From NCBI GenBank assembly GCA_002914805.1, contig JXTB01000382.1, positions 133,262 to 197,261 of the forward strand: a stretch of DNA of 64,000 nucleotides. Reading direction: 5' to 3'. A program made the translations under genes and the position numbers. The notes below the pieces were generated by a model that had not been told where the DNA came from, searched no databases, and saw nothing but the letters and a program-made list of their open reading frames with translations. This stretch comes from Parasponia andersonii (Eukaryota; Streptophyta; Magnoliopsida; Rosales; Cannabaceae). Each line of letters opens with the position of its first letter. Position 1 is the stretch's first letter. Shown here in pieces: positions 1-13,180 of this stretch.

Positions 1-80
1 TGCGGAAGAGGTCGCATATAAGCATCACGGAGGAGGTCGCATATATCCTTCTTGGAGGAGGTCGCATACCTTAGGATTTT
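1..80. repeat. 25-bp tandem repeat at window edge
   Basis: A 15-base core, GGAGGAGGTCGCATA, starts at 4, 29 and 54, so the period is exactly 25 bases. The first copy carries one A for G change and the bases between cores have diverged. The array may continue to the left of the window. No coding function is visible. Confidence 0.7.
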
Positions 81-1776
81 AGACCGCACAACACAAAATA
101 TACAGTTTTTCCCTCCCTTTTGGGCGCAAGAAAGATAATGGTCATTTACTACTTTAGTATTTAGAACTATTTTCAATAATTTGCAATTTAGAAAAGGCAA
201 TAACAAGTGAGCACTACTTCACCACCAGCTTGCGGGTTGTATGGCCAAGACTCTTCTTAGAAGGGCAATACCCACCTCACTCCGTCTCCTACTAACTTGT
301 AATGAAAAAAATTTAAAAAAAAAAAAATGAGAAGTGAGCACTACTTCTACGTGTAACACAAAATTAGGGTCCCACAGGAAAACTCAAAGGCAAAGCATCC
401 CTATGCAACAAGGCACCAACTAGTCAACTACCAAGCATATTATAATTCATAAGTACACAAAGGGTCTGATCACAAGAAGGACCTGGACATATTTGGGTTC
501 AACCATATAGGTGGAATAAACTTTTTCTATACATATAGACATCTCCAACTCCAATCCAAATAGATTGATTATCTTAGAGGATTAATCAAGGTTTCTTGTT
601 AGGTTAGAAGATGTACGTATATATGTTCATGATATAATCTTTAGCTAACTTCTTGGCCTGACATTTGCTAAGTTTTGGCCTCTTTCTTCTTGTTTTCGTG
701 TCTAATTTATATTCATAAACAAGATCATCCTCCAAAGTAGAATGACAAGGAGGAAAAGGGCTATCTCTCTTACAAAATATGACACTTGGTTTTGTGCTAT
801 ACATTTATATATATTTATTTATATACATTCTTCATTTCTAACTTTCGGATCCAAAGATTGAAAAGGGTCTGCTTTGAAGTGAACATAAACTTACGTGTAC
901 ACAAAGACTTTGATTGACAGTAATCTTTTAACCCTTGTAATTTAAATTCCGTTGTTATGTATTTTAGGAATGAAAATTTTATATATTTGTAAATGACGAC
1001 AACAAAAATGTCTGACATGTTTTCAAGGATCGATTTAGGTTAAATTATTCTCCATAAAGATATCAAAAGAAAAAAAAATTGTTAATTTATTATCATTGTA
1101 ACATGTTTCTAACTATCAGTTTTGAAGAAAATTATATAAGCCTACAAATTTGTTAGAAATACGATAATATTAATTTTTCTTTTTTGAAAATACATGATCC
1201 TCAATGTAAGAATAAACACAAAATAGAAGGGATAGTAGTATATAAATATTAAAAAACTGAAAAGGAAAGGAGAAACTACTTTTGTTTCCCACATTATTAT
1301 TTACTTATACACTAGTAATTTCCTGCTTTATAAGATAGACCTTTCTATTTTCTCATGGAGAAAAATATACTAGTTTTACATTAAGTAGGAGTACTAAAGT
1401 TAAGAATACAAATGAAAGGTACAACACTTCTCAAAAAGAGAAAAATGGAAAAATGAAGGCACAACAGCCAATCAAAACACATCAAAGCTAATTTTCAGTA
1501 CATACAATTACTACTAAGCTTTTTCTTCGTAATGGCTTTTATGCGGAACCAAGAAAAAAAAATAATGATACGCACTATTGCAAACACCAACATCCCCACC
1601 CCACCCCCCAAAAAAAATGAGAAAACAAAAAAAAAAAGAGTAGAAAATAAGAAAAGAGGTCACTGTTTTATTTCCTCCACTCTTGTCTATAATTTCATAA
1701 ATCTTTCCTATATGTTTTTCTCCAAAAATTATATGAAAGGCATGTAATTAGTTTAGGACGAAGAGAAACTGATTAA
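81..1776. other. AT-rich spacer, 3' side of the transporter
   Basis: No gene is supported here. Open frames are short, AT-rich and match no protein I recognise. Homopolymer runs of A and T are common. The stretch nearest 1776 must hold the 3' untranslated region and poly(A) site of the transporter gene, but no single signal can be picked with confidence. Confidence 0.6.
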
Positions 1777-4700
1777 TTATCTCCTCTGGAAGTTAAGGAA
1801 TCTGATTCCATAAGCAAAAACAAAAAAGAAGAGGAGAACCCAGCCAACATGGGCTGCTGCAACAACCGGAAGGAAGTCATAGTCAAAGCCCAAACTGTCC
1901 TTAAGGAAACTCTTCAGTGGAACACTAGTACCAAGCCCAGGTAATTCCAGGTCAGCATTTTTATCACCCACTTGAGATGTGACAAGCCCATATAGTGTCC
2001 AGGCCACAGGAGAAGCCCAGTAGTACCACCTCCACCAGATTGGAATTTGCTGCAATGCAACCATTTAGGGGGGGAAAAAAAATGAGATACAACTGTCATA
2101 ATGAAAGATCTTGGCATTACCCACTTAAGGGAAATGGATGGATCCAAGAGTTTTTTTTTATCCAAATCTTATTAATAGGACTAAGCTTCATGATGAATTA
2201 TTTAGAACTAGTCAATAAGATACATTTAGTATGACTACATGTCATAAACAAAAACTCATTACTATTATTACTAGTTCTAAACAAAAAATCATATACATTA
2301 GCCTAAATTACTGATAACCAAGCTTTACTTCATAACATTTTTTTATTTTTTATTTCTAAAAGTAGAATGAAAAGTGAAGTTCGATATTCCCGACGTGAGA
2401 AGCCCTAAAAAGATCAAGTACTTTGTTTCTTCTAAAAACAGACACACTGTCAAGGATATGAAGAGTACATACCGTTCTAGGAATAAGAAAACCAGAAAAC
2501 AAGTTCCAGAAGCTGAGAAAGAAGGACATAACAATGGCAGCAATTTGGTGTCCAGGGGTCAAAGCAACAACCATCATCCCATACAGTGTGAAGTAGATGA
2601 AGCACATCAATATGTAATAGTAGAACCACAAGAATTTCCCTACTTTCCACTCAAACCCAATCATGGAGTAAAGGAGAAGAGTGTAAATTATAGTTTGAAT
2701 TGCTGTATAGATTGTCTCTATCAACACCTGAAAAAAATTTGAGGACAATATATTCAAGGTCTAGTACTTTCAATATGCCAAAACATAGTTCACATAAAAT
2801 ATATTACAGAAGTATCAAAAAAAAAAAAAACCAGTAAATAAATATAAAGCTTTGAAAGTTTTTCTCACAGGTTATTTTTATCTTTGTTCAAATGACACTT
2901 GATACCCATAAGGCTATGTCAATACTACAATGTCACCCATTGGAAATGAACGATGTACACTACCACTCCCTATAGTTGTAAAAAACAGAGAGAAATCTTA
3001 GAAACTTTCAACTTAGGCTACTTTAGTACTTCGAATTTGTTAGAGTTCGTGACCCAAATTTTATTTGTCCAGTTCGAAATCTTCGCAGTGCGACATATGT
3101 AGTATTTTTTGTAATTGAGAGAAAATTTGAGATCTGTGGCATGGACCTATTTTATTGGGTCGTTTTTCTTTTTCTGTACAATTTTTTTGTCCGTACACGT
3201 ATGTATTTTAGAGTTTTGGAAATTCTATTTAACTTGGTTTGGCTGTATAAAACTTAAACTTTTGTACTTTATTTTCGATATACTGAAATTTTCTCTTCTG
3301 CAAGTGGTTTTTCCCGATTAAGATTTTCCACTTAAATCTATATGTTGTTATTTTTTATTCTTTTATCGATTATCGTTCATTAATTGTTAACAGAACTAAT
3401 AGTTAAAAGTAACATTTTTCTCAAATTTGAGTAACGGAGAGGGTGCCAATTTTTTTATTTTTTTATTTTTTTTTGGATTTCATACAATGTTGGCAAAAAT
3501 ATTTTTGGTCTATAGAATGTCATTGAAATAATTTTCCCTTCTATCTTCTTTACCTGAGAAAAGGCATAAGGAAGTTCTGAATACATGCCGGCAGCTCTTT
3601 CGCGGTAGAAAACTGTTCTCTCAATGGCAACAACAGACTGTACAGCAGAAGCATTGGTGGCTCCAAGAAAAAGAACAGCAGCATACATAGCTCCCAAAAG
3701 GTTCATCAAATCTTGTTGTTTTTCTCTGTTATAAGGTAACAATATGACGAAAAATCATTAAGAAAGACATTGAGAATAAAATTCTATTTATGAGGATTAA
3801 CAAGGAAACGAAACATTTTAGCACATGGAAACTAAAACATACGTTTGTTGTCCCTTGTTCCAGAAAATAAGACCAAACAAAGCACCAATGACTATGGTCA
3901 TGAAGAAGCGAACGGCGTTGTACTGCGGATTTCTCCAGTAAGACCAATGTTGTTTCCAAAAACAAGCTTTGCATTGGACAAAGAATGGTTGTGAGTACTT
4001 GGTAGGGAAGTGGAGGTCATTGGAGCCCGGTGTTGGAGTACTAAGCTCTTTGATAAGCTCTTGATTCTTCCTGAAAGAAAATTAGGAAGGAGAATGAGTC
4101 AGAATTCAGAAAACTTGAAATCCCATATGAGGAGAGGGGGGGAGCTAATTATTAATTTAAAATGTGTCAAACTTACACATAAAGTTCAGAGTTGGCATAA
4201 CTTTCTGCAAAGTCAACATTAAGTTGAGCCTCAACTGGAGGGGCAGTGACCTCAAGCATCCATGTAGCAGGGTTATAACCATCCCTAATCTTGGGGACCC
4301 CTGGTATAGCCTGTGGTGTGTTATAATTATTAGTCAAATGCTCAAACAAAGACTATTATTTTTACTTCCACAGCATGTAACAAAATGGTTCATGTATATA
4401 TGGACCGAAACAAAAAAAAAAGGCAGGAAGAAGAAGAAAAAGCAGAGGAAAATAAATACTCACTTCGTAGTACTCAATCAATTTGTGAGATTGGCGACCT
4501 AGCGGTCCAGCATAAATGACTTGTCCTCCACGTTTCATTAGTAGTAACTGCAATAAGGGAAATAAGACTTGCGAATTAGACAAACAAAGATACATAGAAA
4601 TGAATCAGAAGTAACAAAACTTGATAAGAGATAAGGGTTCAAGCCATGTGTACCTCATCGAAAGCTTCGAAAATATCTATACTTGGCTGGTGAATCGTGC

Positions 4701-7700
4701 AAACAACAGTTCTACCTGTGTCCACCGTGTTTCTCACAGTTCGCATGACAATGGCGGCTGCTCTAGCATCAAGACCGGATGTTGGTTCGTCCATGAAGAT
4801 GAGAGATGGATTAGCAACCAACTCCACAGCTATTGTCAGTCTCTTCCTTTGTTCTGTTGAGAGACCATCTACACCTGGAAGGCCTACTAGAGCATCTCTA
4901 ATTGGATTGAGCTCAACCAAATCCATGACCTCTTCAACAAACATCTGTGCAAGAATTTGGCAGAAAAATCTCATACTCGGAAACATTTAAAAGATAGGTC
5001 TTTGTATTTCAACACTGACACCTCTGTATCATGTTAATATCACAATGGCATTCTATGAATGAAAACATTTAAGATCACACCACATTTGGTTGTAGAGGGC
5101 ATATATAATGTAATATGTGTCAATGTATATAATATCAGTCCATAAATGTCACCAGAACTTTAACATAAGTCACAAAAGATTTAGAATTCAGGAAGGAATG
5201 ATTATCCATGACAGTCATGACCCTTCAACATACCTTTCGCCTTTTTGAATTCACATCTTTAGCAAGGCGAAGCCAAGCCGAATAGAGCAGAGATTCATAG
5301 ACGGTGACATGAGGTGAATGAATGTCATTTTGTTCACAATAACCGCTAACTCGAGCAAATGTAGCTTGATTCTTTGGATAACCCGAGATGCTGATGCTTC
5401 CTTCAATGTACCCTCCGGTTTTTCTGCCTGCCAAGACGTCCATAAGGGTTGTCTTACCAGCACCACTGACACCGACTAATGCCGTCAATATTCCAGGCCT
5501 AAAAGCACCACTGACATCTCTTAACAGTTGAAGACGATCTTCTTCGATTCCTTGACTCTTCATCTCCTGGTATGAAAGGCCAAATGTGTACCTCAGTCTT
5601 TGCCCGATTATAAAAGCTTCCATACACAGTTTTAACAGCAATGAAAATATGTAGAACAGGTCTCTCGAGTTTTATTGTTGTTTTACTTCTTTATTGTTAC
5701 AAAAAGGAAAATAGTTCTAAAACCAGCAAATGAAATGTCTTTTTATGAATCAACTTACGGCAGGCATATCCACGTAGTAGTTGACATGGTTGAACGCAAG
5801 TGACAAGGGTTGAAAGGGCAAAACCATTCCTCTCTTTGGCGCACGCTCGGAACCTCCAACAATTTCTGAAGAAACTCTCACTTCCATGTCAATACCTGTG
5901 TTGGATTTCAAAAAATATAAAAGAAAGGCACATGATTTTTTATTAAAGACCTTGCTAAGCCAACATGTAACTTAAGTAGACGAAAAAAGGTGCAGAATGA
6001 AGCTATTCCTATACTTTTTCTGGCTAAATAAGATTAGCATTTGGTATGTTTATTTTTTTGGTCACTATGTCACTTGTATAACATGAAATGATTACCAAAT
6101 TAAAGTTGCTAAGGTAATAAGGGGGAAGAAATCATAAGTTCGAACCTTCTTGGCTAAAGGATGACCTTTTTTTCTTTTTCTCCCCTTCTTCATCTGCAAT
6201 TACAGCTTTCGAATCTCCCAAAGCTGATTTTTCCACATAAAAAGAAGAAAAAGGTTTATTAAACTTGGGAAATAATTTCCATAAACGAAACTCTTGGCTC
6301 AAATAGGAAGATATAACTTACGATTCAGATAGGTCAATGCTGCTATAAATAAAATGTTGAAGAGAAGAGAAAATCCAAAGAGTGCCCCAATACAAATCCA
6401 AAACCAATATTCTTGTGTAAAGAAGCCTCTAGAACTGAGAAGGACTCTCCCAACTGTAGGTTCTTTTACTCTACGATCCGTATTTGGCTACGGTTTGATA
6501 AGATCAGAAAGATTAGAATCTAAAATGGTAGCTATATAAGCCAGACGACCTTTGCAGCCTGATCAAAACTGGTACCACTAAGATATCTTACCTTACTCCA
6601 CCTTTCATCAAGGAACTCATTCATGACTATGGCGTTCTGTCCATACATCATAGGAGAAATGTAGTAGCCCCATAACATCCATGGTTCAAGGTCATCTAAC
6701 AGTCAGACACGGAAATAAAATGTGAATTAGTACGACGAAGAATGCATGAGTTTCATCACTAGCTCATCGAAAAAAAAATTGACATCAACTACTTACTTTT
6801 GGCAACAATAAATCCTCCGAGCACGAAAACCATTAACAAGGTAAAAGTACCAAGCGTATTCGCAACAACCTGTGTTCTTCCAACTGCAGCGATGAATCGA
6901 AAGAGGGATAGAGCCATCTGATGTATGCCAAAGAATGCCAACAACTGTTTGAAAAACCTGATTGTAAAAAGAAGAACATTAAGTTGGCTAAACCAATGTT
7001 ACGCATTATTATACTTTTATAACTTACAAGGAAAAAAAAAAAAAAGTGAACCTTATTTACCTGCTAGCAGCTGGAGCAAATCCAATTGTGTAGTATGTCA
7101 GAACGATCCATATTGCTGATTCCATAAACGAAAGCGGAATTCTCAGAACCCAAATAGGCAAGCAAAAAGCCCAAGCAGGATAAAACAAGAAATCCCTTTG
7201 TTTGTAAAAGACAGGAAGCCTAAAAACAGTCATTGCCAGCTCTGCCATCCCATTGAACATCACATTAATCAGACTGAAAAAAAGTGCTCCAAAAAATTTT
7301 CCTCCATCTAGTACGGTTCCCACTGGCATTTCTGTTCTAAGGAACACGGTCAAAGCGATGATCGACATGATCGTTATCTGTGTGGTCTTGAATATATACA
7401 CGAAAGAGTTTCGCTTCATAAGCAGCCACTCCCTTGAAAAACATGCTTTGAATAATTCCCAGTTCGAAATTCCATACTTCTCAGTCACTAGTGCAGCTGG
7501 ATGGGTTTTAGTTATGTCGTAAGGAACGCTAAGATCAGCCAAAATTTGCTGACCAATGTGGAAAGATTTGAAGGAGTCTGCGAAATCGGAGACTGATATG
7601 AATCTATAAGGTTGGTTCTTCTTATACCAATATTGTTCTTGGTCTTTCTTTGATGTCACTTCTTGTAGAAAGTCAGCTACCCCTTTCCTGTCCGGGCATT

Positions 7701-9518
7701 TGAATCCCATGTACTCAAAGAACTCTAGGACACTCTCTCTTGGACCCTGGTAGACAACTTGACCTTCTGAAAGTAAAATAATGTCATCAAAGAGCTCATA
7801 TGTCTCTGGTGCTGGTTGTAGAAGGGAGATAACCATTGTCACATCTGAAATATGAACCATTTGCCTCATGTACTTGCAAATCTGAAATGTGGTGGAACTA
7901 TCCAATCCTGTTGAAATTTCATCCATCAAGAGAACTTTTGCTGGCCCCACCAACATCTCCCCTGAACACAATTCGTGCAAGAACTATTAGAATGGACCTA
8001 AAAACTTATTGAGTACCGCTCTATAAAACGATTAAGACAATAATTAAAGTCAAAAATTAGAAGGGGGAAAAAAAAAAAAAAAAAGGAGCATACAAGATTG
8101 CTAATTAATGTTGTAGGAGTCGCAGCTACATTTTTTTTTTTTTTTCTAATGTTACCACAAAAGCACTGATATATTGATCATGAATTTATCGGTCTTGGAA
8201 TTTCGGGTATAAAGCTTGAACGAAAGAGTGTCGTGTGCTTTTCCTTACATGGGAGAGAAACTATTCTTTTTCTCAATGAGACGTCCCGGGAAACATACCT
8301 GTTGTTACCCGCTTCTTCTGCCCGCCAGAAATACCTCTTCTCATCTCATCACCAACCATGATGTCCGCACAAATATCCAACCCAAGTATCTGTTATCATT
8401 CCTCAAGAGTCATAATTTTTTTTTTTTTTTTTAACTCAAATACGTGTCAGTCTGTCTATTAAATCACAATTGTTGATTGATGTGAGACTCACGTAAGTCC
8501 AACCATAACGCTAACAAAGCTCTAAACCATAACGCTAAGCAATAAAGCTCTAAAGCAGGAGTAGACGAAGAGAGGTGGCTAATTACCTTGAGAACATAAT
8601 CCGTAACCAGACTTGTTTTCTGGCCCGACATTGCCGTGGCCTTCATGAAGGCATCAATCTCAGGGTCCGGCTTAATTCCCGCTTCTTTCTCTCTTTTCGA
8701 CAGTTCCGCCAACATGTGATACCTCGTACCAACGCCTAAACATCGTCCTGAAAAATCTAATGTCTCTCTCACTGTCATCTCTCCATAGTGAAGATCATGC
8801 TGACTAATGTAAGCACATGTTCTTTGAGGAACAAATTCATTCATTTCATGTCCACAATATGTCACTTTCCCAGATACCTGGTCATTGTACTAAAGTCATA
8901 AATAAACGTACTGTAAAAACATTAAGGAAGTAAAGTATAAAGTTAATATAAAATACGTACATATATATAAACACGTATATACATATATTTCTGTATATGA
9001 TTATAAAGGAAACACACCCTGAGATCCTGATCAAGCTTCCCAGCAAGAGCCAACAACATGGTTGTTTTGCCTGCTCCTGGAGGGCCCAGAAGTAGGGTCA
9101 TCCTGGAAATTTCCACTTCAATTAATTGTTGATTTTGACGTGAAAGAATTAATGGAAGACACAGATATATCTCTACCCACTTCACTAATGGACACAATTC
9201 ATGTACATTTTCCATCACTAAGAAACAATAATAATTGCCCCGTCAAACCAAAAAAGAAAAAAGAAAAAGAGTATGGACATATAATAAACTCCCCAAAACT
9301 AATTTCTATAAAGGGGGGGAATTTTCTTAACATTTACAAGTTCATACGATTCGGGGAAAAAAAAAAATTACAAGTACATACATTCATAAAGTTACCTGGA
9401 TGGTTTGATGATTCCGCTAACATCATTGAGTATCTGAATTTTTCTCTTCTTCGATGGAGCAAGCCTAACCAATCCCAGAATACTCTGTACTCAAAACAAA
9501 GAAAACCAGTTTTATAAA

Positions 9519-9555
<37 letters not shown>

Positions 9556-10262
9556 CACACACACATATATGTATATACTAAGTCAAAACTCCTTTGAAAA
9601 ATGAAAAGTACCTCAAAGGTATTCAAGGTAACATTAAGCAGAGTAGGAAGAGCTCTACTCCCAACATACACATCTCCTTCAATAGACAACCTCTCATATC
9701 GAACTTCAATCTTCGGAATCTCAATCCCCACCCTTCACAAAACCATTTTTCCTTTTTTTTTATATATTAAAAAAAAAAAAACATAAAATCTTTGGAGACA
9801 AAATAAAAAAAGAAGGGCTAATTTCGTAATATCGTTTTTTTTTTTTTTAAAGTAAGTGAAATAAATGATAAAGATGCTCTGGAAATATTAGTGGTACCGA
9901 TCAGTCCTGTCCCTGAGTCTGCGAAGAAACTTCTCATTATCTTCTTCAACAACATTTAGTATGCTCTCCATGAGCTGCTTCTTGTCCTGAATTCCAAGCT
10001 TAGTGACATCAACCTCGTCATGCACAACCCTACCATTGTCAAGAACGTGAGTGAGCATCCCTTTTCGGAGGCGGTCGTACGTCGGAAGCCTTTCGATGGC
10101 GGCCCACCGGAGCTCTTCCTCGTCGTCGTGCCGAGTACTACGGCTAAACACATCCGGCGGCGGCGTCCAAACCTCCCTCAAGCTTGTCGAAGATTTCGAC
10201 GCCCAGCTTCTCCGGCTGCTCGTCGACCTGGCTAGATCGTCGCCGACTAAAGCCGAGGCCAT
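1777..10262 (-). CDS. ABCG29: Full-size ABCG/PDR transporter, ABCG29-like
   Basis: Full-size pleiotropic drug resistance ABC transporter, expected in the plasma membrane as an ATP-driven exporter. Exons: 9898-10262, 9612-9732, 9396-9484, 9018-9102, 8587-8877, 8299-8389, 7061-7961, 6797-6957, 6592-6695, 6322-6487, 6146-6223, 5759-5895, 5234-5566, 4654-4944, 4464-4547, 4177-4310, 3843-4070, 3554-3725, 2473-2727, 1777-2049. They sum to 4359 nt, 1452 codons plus stop, with no break. Order is NBD1-TMD1-NBD2-TMD2. NBD1 has Walker A GPPGAGKT (about 198-205), signature ISGGQ (337-341) and Walker B LLMDE. NBD2 has GVSGAGKT (895-902), signature LSTEQ (1002-1006) and LIFMDE. The C-terminus FLNFQRR and the linker MNEFLDERW match the ABCG29 group; Arabidopsis ABCG29 exports p-coumaryl alcohol. 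Substrate and one-to-one orthology are inference. The ATG at 10262 is the first in the conserved N-terminal frame. Confidence 0.96.
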
Positions 10263-10621
10263 GGTGTCCTTTAAAAAAAATAAAAAAAAGGGTACTAAAC
10301 TAAAACAAAACTTCTTATTCCTTGAGTACTTTCCAAGAAGAGAGGAAAAAAATAAGAAAAGGAAAAAAAATCTTACGGTAGAATGAATCTAAGTGGAATC
10401 AGAATCTGTTAATCTTGGAGGAATCAAGTTGTACAAAGTCTCCGGCTAAACGACGCCGGAAAACTTGCCGCTGGGGCCTGAGAAAGGGGTCATGGGGATA
10501 TGTATATGTTTTTATTATTATTTTTTCGGCGTGAATGGAATTCGATGAATATTGATCAGAGCTTTATTATTGGGTTTTGAAAGTTCAATATGATGGGATT
10601 GATGAGATAGGCAAAGAGTGG

Positions 10622-10627
10622 TTTATA
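10622..10627 (-). promoter_or_regulatory. TATA-like box upstream of ABCG29-like gene
   Basis: The minus strand reads TATAAA here, about 360 bases upstream of the transporter ATG. With a start about 30 bases downstream this would give a 5' UTR of roughly 330 bases. No other element was placed; the start site is inferred. Confidence 0.35.
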
Positions 10628-12980
10628 AGGGACGCCAACAAGTGTCACGATTCTCAGGTCAAAACCAAGCTTTAAAGTATAGTCTTAGAATTAGAGCGGC
10701 TGGTTCCTGTTTTATTATTAAAAACAGGGAAAGCTTCGTTTGTTTGTTTTGTACATATACATATTAGAAAGTGAACACTAACTAGAGCTTTTGTTAGCTG
10801 AACATAAAACTATAGTGGTACGAATTAAGTAACGAGACTTTAAAATGTAAAAGTATAGTGGTACTAATGAGACTTACAGAGTGCAAAGATAATTCATTTT
10901 AGTCTATAAAGATAATTCATTTATTATTCTTTTTATTGATATAAAAATCTCGCCATTTGACATATATATTTTATTTGTTATGTTATTAAAATGTAAAATT
11001 CAAATACGTGTAAAACAGAATGTATTTAGCATTAATATTTAAATTATTATTTATATATTTGAAACTTGAAGGCAAAGTTTGCCAAATTTTCATAAATATC
11101 TTTTTCATTATATTTTCTTTTAAATATTGAGTATTAGCAAAAAAAAAAAAAAAACATAACACAATGATGTGTTATTAATTTTAACCACTTCTAGGTTCTA
11201 GAGTAGTTCAAAACATATGCCAAATTTATTATAAAAAGAACATACACACCACATTATTGTAGTATGTTTTCTGTGTATATTATATGTCCCTGCTATTTTC
11301 CTTCAAATGTCATATAGTATATAATTATGCGTTGGTAACTATCACTGACCGTAAATATAATATACACATTTGGCAGTTGGTACAGTTACCATGGTTAATG
11401 CCAAATGAACACGTAGATTATCATGGACAACTTTATAATATAAATTTGGAAAGTAAGAAGGACTAACTGGGTTCTCAAAAAGGACAAGCCTCTATTTTTA
11501 CTTATTTACTTTTTTATTGGATAATCGAAAAGGACAATCTTCTATATTAGTACTTCTTTGATATGAATAACGGAATAAACGGATCCACGCAAAGGATTTT
11601 CCTTCCTTTTTTCCGGACAATAAAATGTTGAGCTAGAATATCCCTCTTATAATAAAATATTAAATACATGAAAATAGTACAGATGTTGTATAGAATTATG
11701 ATTAGTATTAAGTGGAATCATTTAGCGAAGCCTGAACACAAAAGAAGTATTTGCTTTGTTTTCTTGTTTTTTGGAGGGTCGACGCGTTACAGTTTTATAT
11801 TAAAATGAGACTTAAATCTTAACGCAAGTTTCACGATTATGCGCATCTCAATGAAAATCAGTTTTATGTTGTCAACCTTGTTTCACGTTAGCGCACTTCT
11901 TCTTCCTAGGAAATTTATCAAACTGCTTGTTGGAAAATGCTTTTACTCTATTGACTATCACAATTTGCATAATGAATTTTGTTATGCGTGAGATATTTTA
12001 GTAGAATATCAATCATTAAAATTAGAAAGTGAGAAATAGAATTATTATAACACTCTTGCTACTCTCGGTGGAAACTTTGGAAAGTGACTAGATTCAGTTT
12101 TGTAGGGCACTAGAAGCCTTTTTTTTTTTTTTTTTCCCCTCTTCGCTCTAGGAAAATGGGTTCCATCCAACTCCCAAGATGAATAAATATTCCATTAATG
12201 ACGTTTAACTCGTAGCATAATAAATACACTTTTGTCAGAGTGGAAAATGGTAGTGGCTACCAAAAATAGTCTTAGTTAAGGTATCATTACTTTTCTTTTT
12301 TTACTTTTTTTTTTTTGGAAAAAGTTCCGTTACTCGCAGTACTCATTCTTATTTTCACTTTTTTTTTTTTTTGTTTGTTTTGATGGGAAAGTAATGGCAT
12401 TTGCAATTTTGGGTAAAGTGTCATACAATGAATCCCCTCCCCTCAATCTAAGATCCCCTCTGTCTGCCTTCTAGAAGCACATTGGATAACAGAGTTTTTA
12501 ATAACCGTACGAATATTATATTGTTCCTTTCATGGAGAATCGTAAACTCATTTATAAAGTTCTCATTAGTTTTGTTATTACGAAAAGTAAATTGCACCAA
12601 ATTATATAATTTGTTCGTATTTGTTCCCAAATTCTTTTTTATTTTAACATCTAAATAACTATAGTAGTGTTTTACTCATACCCGTTAACACCATTTTCGG
12701 GAATTTAAAGGGTAAAAAGAAAATAAAAATGACACCCATCTTAAGCCAAACTTAAATCAAATATGTGGAAAAAAATGTTTGACCAAATTTATCTTCTTCA
12801 TTACTCTCTTTTTTTTTTCCCCCTTTCGAGTTTTTATAGCAAAAAATTTGTTTCTCCATGTAACTTAAAATTTGGCCAAGTAATTCATTTACAATAATAG
12901 ATTGAAAAAAATATATATAACTAGAGCAATAAGCAACATAAATAAAATGGTATAGTTTTTAATATTATATATAAAAGTAC

Positions 12981-13180
12981 TAATCTAGTAAATATTTTTT
13001 TATCTATATATAACTATTATTTTGATCAATAAAAATTTATCATGAATATTTATTTATATTAAAAATTAAAAAAATAAAAAATATTAATAATACACGTCTT
13101 TTTATATTTTTTAATAATTATTGAAATACTATTAAATGATGATCAAATGATTAAAAAAAATACTTATTAAATTATCAACT
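12981..13180. repeat. Diverged dispersed repeat, copy 1
   Basis: About 200 bases that align by eye with 30107-30330. Shared landmarks in the same order are AATC(T/C)AGTA, a T-run, CAATAAAAATTT against CAATGAAAATTT, AATACACGTCTTTT against GATACACGTCTTTT, the GATGATCAAATG / GGTGATCTAACGG block, and an AAATTATCAAC / AGATTGGCAAC end. This copy has drifted to A and T more than the other. No ORF. A MITE or similar non-autonomous element is possible, but no terminal inverted repeats were resolved. Confidence 0.5.

Noticed and set aside
604-1018. Two short minus-strand frames of about 66 codons
   Set aside because: AT-rich, no recognisable motif, no splice partners; consistent with chance frames in the 3' flank of the transporter gene.
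9519-9731. Frame running from the exon 2 region of the transporter into an AT repeat
   Set aside because: The real exon ends at 9612 with a GT donor; the rest is intron microsatellite translated as isoleucine-tyrosine repeats.
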